This document shows positions 59,164-64,000 of a DNA stretch of 64,000 nucleotides, in pieces. The DNA is from Tamarix chinensis (lineage: Eukaryota > Streptophyta > Magnoliopsida > Caryophyllales > Tamaricaceae): the NCBI GenBank assembly GCA_030549775.1, contig CM060172.1:9659861-9723860 (forward strand), given 5' to 3'. Position 1 is the first letter of the stretch, and the number at the start of each line of letters is the position of its first letter. The position numbers were made by a program, and so were the translations under genes. The notes beneath the pieces were generated by a model, which was given only the letters and a program-made list of their open reading frames with translations, did not search any database and was not told the origin of the DNA.

Positions 59164-62100
59164 CCACATACTTACAACTATTCAGAAGCTGTGTACAATA
59201 ACTAAATTTAGCACTTGGCAGGGCTTTAGTGAGTAGATCAGCTGCATTCTCCTCAGTGCATACTTTCTCCAATCAAATCTTCCTTCTTGCCAGTACTTCC
59301 TTGATAAAGTCTAACCTTACATCTAAGTGCTTTGTTCTCTCATGATAGATGGAATTCTTGCTGAGACACAAAGTTCTTTGATTATCACACCATACATTCA
59401 CCTTACTGACTTGAATCTGAAATTCCTTGACCAGCCCTTTGAGCCACATAGCTTCTTTGATGGCTTCAGTACAGTCTACATACTCAGCCTCAGCCTCAGT
59501 AGATGAGAGAGAATTGTAGTGAAGACTCCCAATTGATTGTACACTTTCCCAATTGAAAAACATAACCAGACTGAGATCTTTTTGTATCAACATTCCCTGC
59601 ATAGTCTAAGTCTGTAAATCCTTCAAGTTCAGCTACTTTTAACTCTTGTAACCCATACAACCCTACTTCCTGAGTTCTAGCCAAATACCTTACAATCCAT
59701 TTGACTATCTTTCAATGTTCCCTCCTTGGATTGCTCATGAACCTGCTGACCAGGCTTACTCCATGACACAAATCAGGCCTTTTACAAATCATTTAGTATA
59801 TTAGACTTCCAACCACACTAGTATAAGGAACTCGAGCCATGTCTTTTAATTTACTTGCCATCTTCGGTTGTTGATCCTTTGACACCTTAAATTGCGAGGA
59901 AGTTGGGGTGGATACTGGCTTTACCTCTAGAAAACCAAACTTTATAAGCAATTTCTTCACATGTAAACCTTGGTTTATGAATACTTCCCTTCTTTATCTT
60001 TTTCTCTAAATTTCCTTCCCTAAGATCCGCTTAGCTTCTCCTAACTCCTATATTTCAAACTCAGTCTTTAACATGTCCTTAACACTGCTGATTTCATACT
60101 AGCCATTAGCATATCATCCGCATACGAAAGAAGAAACACTATTTCTGTCCCTTTCTTTTGTTGTGTGTATACACATAGATGAAAATTACTTCTCCTAAAC
60201 CCAATCTTCTAATTAAAATAGTCAAATATTTGATTCCACTGCCTTGGTGATTGCTTGAGTCCATAAAGTGCTTTCTGCGGCAAATATACTCAATCTTCCT
60301 TACCATGCTCATCATATGCAAGAGGTTGATTCATATAAATGTTTTCATACATTTCACCATGAAGGAATGATATTTTTATGTCCACCCAATTCCAAGTCAT
60401 TCAAAGCCACAATTGCTAGAAGGGTTTGTATTGAGGTATGCTTTACAACTAGAGCAAAGATCTCTTTGTAATCAACCCCTTCTTGTTGAGTAAAGCCCTT
60501 AGCCACTAACCTGGCTTTATATCTTGGTTTTTCACCAACTTCAGTGCCCTCTTTCAGCTTATAAATCCACTTACACCTTACTAGCTTATTGCCTTTTGGC
60601 TTAGGAACCAGGTCTTTTTCTTCATTTAATATTCCATCTCCGTAGCCATAGCTTGAATCCACTTGTCACATGCATGACTTGAAATGGCAGCTTTGCATGT
60701 AACAGGTTCCCCTCTAACCGAACTGCATTAAGAGCATAAGTTATGATCTTAGCATATACATACCTTTGTGGAGGTCTTTTCTCCCTCCTTCCTCTATCCC
60801 TTTTTAATTGATATCTTGTCAAAACTTCAGTTATGTCTTCCCCTTGCTCATCATGATCATACTTTGTCACTCTATCTGCATTCCTTGGTTGCTGTTTATC
60901 CATTTCAAGTTACACCTCCATCCCTGAGCTACTGTTGTCAACACCACTGGGACTTCTATGTGTCAGCTTAAGGTATTTATACAATTAATCTTCCTTGAAA
61001 GTAACATCTTGATTGATTTTGGTTCTAGACCCACTTCCTTCAATTCTAAGAAGCTTGTATGTATCCCTTCATCCCTTTTGGATATCCTAAGAGCACCCCC
61101 TTAACAATTCTCGTGTCCAAATTTCCTTCTTTGATGTGTGCATAACACACACAACCACATACTCTTAAGTTCTCGTAACAAGTAGGCTTTCCAGTCAATC
61201 TTTTCACTGGAGTATCTCAGTCAAGTGCCACTAAAGGACATCTATTGATCAAATAGCAAGGATTTTTGGCTGCCTCTACCTAGTAATGTCTAGATAACCT
61301 TGATGTGATTAGCATGCATCTCACCTTTTCCAATATTGTTCGATTCATCCTTTCAGTAACACCATTTTGCTGAGGTGTGCCTTTAACTGTCAAGTGTCAA
61401 ATGTCTCTTTATTCCATGAACTTTACCAAACGCATCAAATGCTTAACTGTAGATCTAAGGGCCATTATCTGTTCTTTGTGCCTTGACCTTTCTTTCAAAA
61501 TGTTTTCTACCACATACTTCTATTCCTTAAAATACTTAAAGGCTTCATCTTTAGATTTAAGAAATAAATCCATATATGTCCATAATCAGCACCCAATGAC
61601 CAAGCTTTGGTAGGCCCTCACAAATCAGCATGTGCATAGTCAAGCACATTGCTTGCTCTGTAAGTGATGCAAAGTTCAATCTACTTGCTTTGCCTTTGAT
61701 ACACACCTCATAGAAATTTCCCAACAACCCTTTCTTGTTGAGAACCTTTAAACCCTTGCTGCTTACATGTGTGAACCTATAATGCCACAGCATCGACTCA
61801 TTCAAACCATACTTTACACTGTTCTGTGGTATGTTCAAGGAGTGCATGTGAGTCTTTAGGATATGCAGGCCATCTTTCAACTCTCCTTTTAATATCACCA
61901 TCTACCCTTTTTTCACTTTCAAGCTTCCTTTCTCAGCTGTAACGAATTAACCGTCTTGATCCAGGGATCCAAGAGATATGAGATTTCTCTTGATCTCAAG
62001 AGTGTGCCTGCCCTTTTTTAGAATAAACTCAACCCCCAAATTTTTCCTCAACGCGATATCGGCTATTCCAAGTATTGCACATGCCTTATTGTTTCCCATC

Positions 62101-62945
62101 AAGACATGACCACCATGTGATCTTTCATAATTGACAAATCTTGATTTGTTAAGGCATAAGTTAAAGGTGCACCCTGTGTCCATCACCCAACCTTCATCTC
62201 CTTCAGTCTTCGCCACCATCAACACTTGTAAACTTTCATATCTATCTGAGATTACTTCAGCATCTCCAATTTCTTGAACCTTCATTGGTTTTTTCTTAAA
62301 CTGTTAATGCTTATTACTCTTCTTAGGGCAATCCCGCTTGAAGTGCCCCCTTTTGTGACAGATGAAGCACTTTTCATTTTCCCTTATTGCCTTTTTTCCC
62401 CGTTCTTCTGCTTAAATTCAAGCTCTATGCTGCCGATTCATCCTTTTGCGCACTTTGCGTCTTCAATTCCTTTGAAGACAATTCTGTGATGGCATCTTCC
62501 AGACTAGACATCATATTATCCATGAAATTTTCATATATATCCAGTGAGTTCAGTAGAATGATAGCTTGATCTTCATCTTGACGGTCCGTGATTGACTTAC
62601 CATTTGGGAGTCTAAATGAGTACAACCTTTGCTTGAAAATGACCCTCTTTGTAAGAGACTTGCTCATATATAATCCTCAAGCTTCCTCCAAACTGCAGCA
62701 GCCGTTGTTTCTTTTGGGACTGTGGGAAGTACTTTGTCTTCCAGGCAAAGAATAATTGTGCTATGTGCCTTTTCATCAATCTCTATTGCCTTAGACTTGT
62801 CTTCTTCCATACCCTTGCCGTTCTTGTCATCAATAATTGCAGATTGTACGCCTTGCTGCACCAACAAGACTCTCATCTTTACTCTACAAATGTTAAAGTC
62901 ATTCTGCCTTGAGAAATTCTCCACATCAAACTTGGTAGTAGTCAT
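59164..62945 (-). pseudogene. Copia gag-pol polyprotein, broken
   Basis: Read on the minus strand. Gag starts at ATG 62,945 (MTTTKFDVENF). A zinc knuckle CFICHKRGHFKRDC (CX2CX4HX4C) is at about 62,335-62,376. Protease has WVMDTGCT (about 62,170-62,192). The GAG-pre-integrase motif LWHYRFTHVSSKGLKVL is near 61,760. Degenerate integrase core lies at about 60,950-61,560. Reverse transcriptase has CKWIYKLKEGTE and RYKARLVAKGFTQQEGVDYKEIF (about 60,440-60,590). RNase H has LSSTEAEAEYVD..EAIKEAMWLKGL, WCDNQRTLCLSKN and HERTKHLDVR (about 59,280-59,510). Many stops and frameshifts separate these pieces and a segment seems lost in gag near 62,665. The STEAEAEY duplication is unusual. No active product is expected. 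Confidence 0.9.
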
Positions 62946-62962
62946 TGATCCTTTTCCTTGAA

Positions 62963-62974
62963 TCTCTAATACCA
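62963..62974 (-). other. tRNA-iMet primer-binding site of the copia element
   Basis: Minus strand TGGTATTAGAGA, matching TGGTATCAGAGC at 10 of 12 positions, two bases inside the 5' LTR. Confidence 0.8.
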
Positions 62975-62976
62975 AA

Positions 62977-63358
62977 TGTGATTAGTGACTACTACTTGAC
63001 CCAACAGAATATCAAGAATTGAGTTTTATTGTACAAGAATGCTAATTATGCTTCTGTGAACGTATATTATGCAAAGAAGGAGAAGATGTTGACGACAACA
63101 AAATTTTTCGACTAGTTTTATTAATCAGGGACTAATTTCCCTCAGTTAACCTCTCCAATGAACTTTGCTTCACTTTTACAGGTTTGCTCTTTGTCTTCAT
63201 ACGAGCCTCAATGACCCTTTCATAACCAAGGGCCAACAATCACATTATTCCTAGCTACCTGCTGATTAGGTTACAAGTAATATTAATCAATCAGATATTA
63301 AGCTAGTCTATTTAACTGTAATCTGTATGTGAACAATAAAAGACTACTTAAACTAGCA
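62977..63358 (-). repeat. 5' LTR of the intronic copia element
   Basis: 382 bp. On the minus strand it starts TGCTAGTTTAAG and ends CTAATCACA. It differs from the 3' LTR by scattered changes and an extra segment around 63,215-63,245. Confidence 0.9.
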
Positions 63359-63418
63359 ATGAAATGTGCACCCTGTAATCCAAGTAAATGGGGAATAAAA
63401 CCAGGGACTAATTAATTA

Positions 63419-63497
63419 ATTTATTCTTATTTCACCGTGATCCAAGTAAATTGGGAATAAAATAATATTTGCTGGGTAAGGATGTAATGTCTGTTAT
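63419..63497. repeat. 79-bp intron direct repeat, right copy
   Basis: Partner of 58,702-58,780. A partial third copy of about 30 bp ('ctgtaatccaagtaaatggg') lies at 63,373-63,400, between the LTR end and this copy. Confidence 0.85.
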
Positions 63498-63979
63498 CAT
63501 CTATTTTTATAAAGCTCGATATTGTTAGCTGTCTCACTGGTGAATGCTGTTATGTGATTTTTGAAGATACTCCTGGTCCCAATGGGTTAGTTGAGGGATT
63601 AGTGAAAGTGCAAGGTGACATGTTTTGACCTGCTTTATGCTTTGATACTCCATGCTAGTCAGCATGAATTAGGTGCTTCTTTTAGGCTTGGACTAAGTGC
63701 AAGCCTTGAGCCCAAAATTTTCAACTGTTATGTTTGGCCCTGTGGATAAATAAACCTTGAGCTCAATGATAACAAATTATGTCGAAGGGATTGGAGGTAT
63801 AATGTTCAAATTATTCATTGATAATAATAATTAGCTTCCAAATTTTCAATCACCTTTCAATCAACTACAATGTCTTTCTGCTGTTAAAATGCTCGTACCA
63901 GAATTCTTCTTTGCTTGTACCATGACCTAATTTCATCTTGATTTTAGTATTGACATGGCGATTCTGTTTCATGGCTCAG

Positions 63980-64000
63980 CTGCTATTCTTCCTGTTTTGC
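63980..64000 (+). CDS. DUF21 protein gene, exon 2 (start only)
   Basis: Follows the acceptor TCATGGCTCAG. Joined to the single G at the end of exon 1 it reads A-A-I-L-P-V-L, which continues the family-conserved KKQAAAI(F/L)PV sequence in frame. The window ends seven codons in. Confidence 0.88.

Larger units (their letters stand above)
58790..63358 (-). mobile_element. Ty1/copia retrotransposon (4,569 bp), antisense in intron 1
   Basis: Two LTRs (58,790-59,149 and 62,977-63,358), an iMet-type primer site, a polypurine tract and gag-pol remnants in the copia order, all on the minus strand. LTR ends are TG..CA (TGTTAG/TGCTAG..AATCACA). The candidate target duplication TGTGC is at 58,785-58,789 and again at 63,365-63,369, six extra bases beyond the right LTR end. 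The coding frame is broken in several places and the two LTRs differ by substitutions and an indel of about 20 bp, so it is old and immobile. Confidence 0.92.
58563..63979 (+). other. Intron 1 of the DUF21 gene (5,417 bp)
   Basis: Begins GTAAGTAATT and ends TCATGGCTCAG, a canonical GT-AG pair with phase 1. The copia insertion supplies 4,569 bp, so the ancestral intron was under about 850 bp. A diverged 79-bp direct repeat lies on both sides of the insertion. Confidence 0.88.

Overview
The window is nuclear DNA from a flowering plant with a large, AT-rich genome full of retrotransposons. Evidence: the spliced start of a plant DUF21/CBS-domain membrane protein gene at the right end, tRNA-iMet-type retrotransposon primer sites, Ty3/gypsy chromovirus and Ty1/copia polyprotein remnants, and a PIF/Harbinger DNA transposon. 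The species cannot be fixed from sequence alone.

Bases 1-51,363 are almost pure nested LTR retrotransposon. The backbone is an old plus-strand gypsy element (X, about 20,596-46,714) with a decayed protease-RT-RNase H-integrase-chromodomain reading frame. It was later interrupted by a 936-bp solo LTR in the reverse transcriptase (27,709-28,644), a long LTR in the integrase (30,093-39,173) that itself carries a second LTR (31,402-35,326), and another LTR in the 3' part of integrase (39,443-43,020). A truncated minus-strand element (Y1) cut into its 5' LTR. Left of X lie more solo LTRs: 1,388-4,779; 6,663-13,837 with 7,951-13,565 nested inside; and 15,738-19,988. Seven long insertions and the 936-bp solo LTR have 5-bp target-site duplications that I could read directly (one has a single mismatch; one abuts a mutated LTR end). 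The long LTRs are 1.5-5.6 kb, non-coding, and share a modular layout: TGTAA.. termini, a hairpin with compensatory changes, CCAC...GTGG repeats, AAT microsatellites, G/C-rich and polypurine/polypyrimidine blocks.

Bases 51,364-53,054 hold no gene I can support. Bases 53,055-57,959 are a PIF/Harbinger element with TAA target duplications, a broken transposase with two introns and a broken Myb/SANT-like second gene.

The only host gene starts at 58,325, 365 bp beyond the Harbinger end. Exon 1 (58,325-58,562) encodes the first 79 residues of a DUF21 protein. Exon 2 begins at 63,980 and runs off the window. The 5.4-kb intron 1 contains a complete but defective antisense copia element (58,790-63,358). 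No CRISPR, operon, prophage or other prokaryotic system is present, and I saw no tRNA or rRNA gene.
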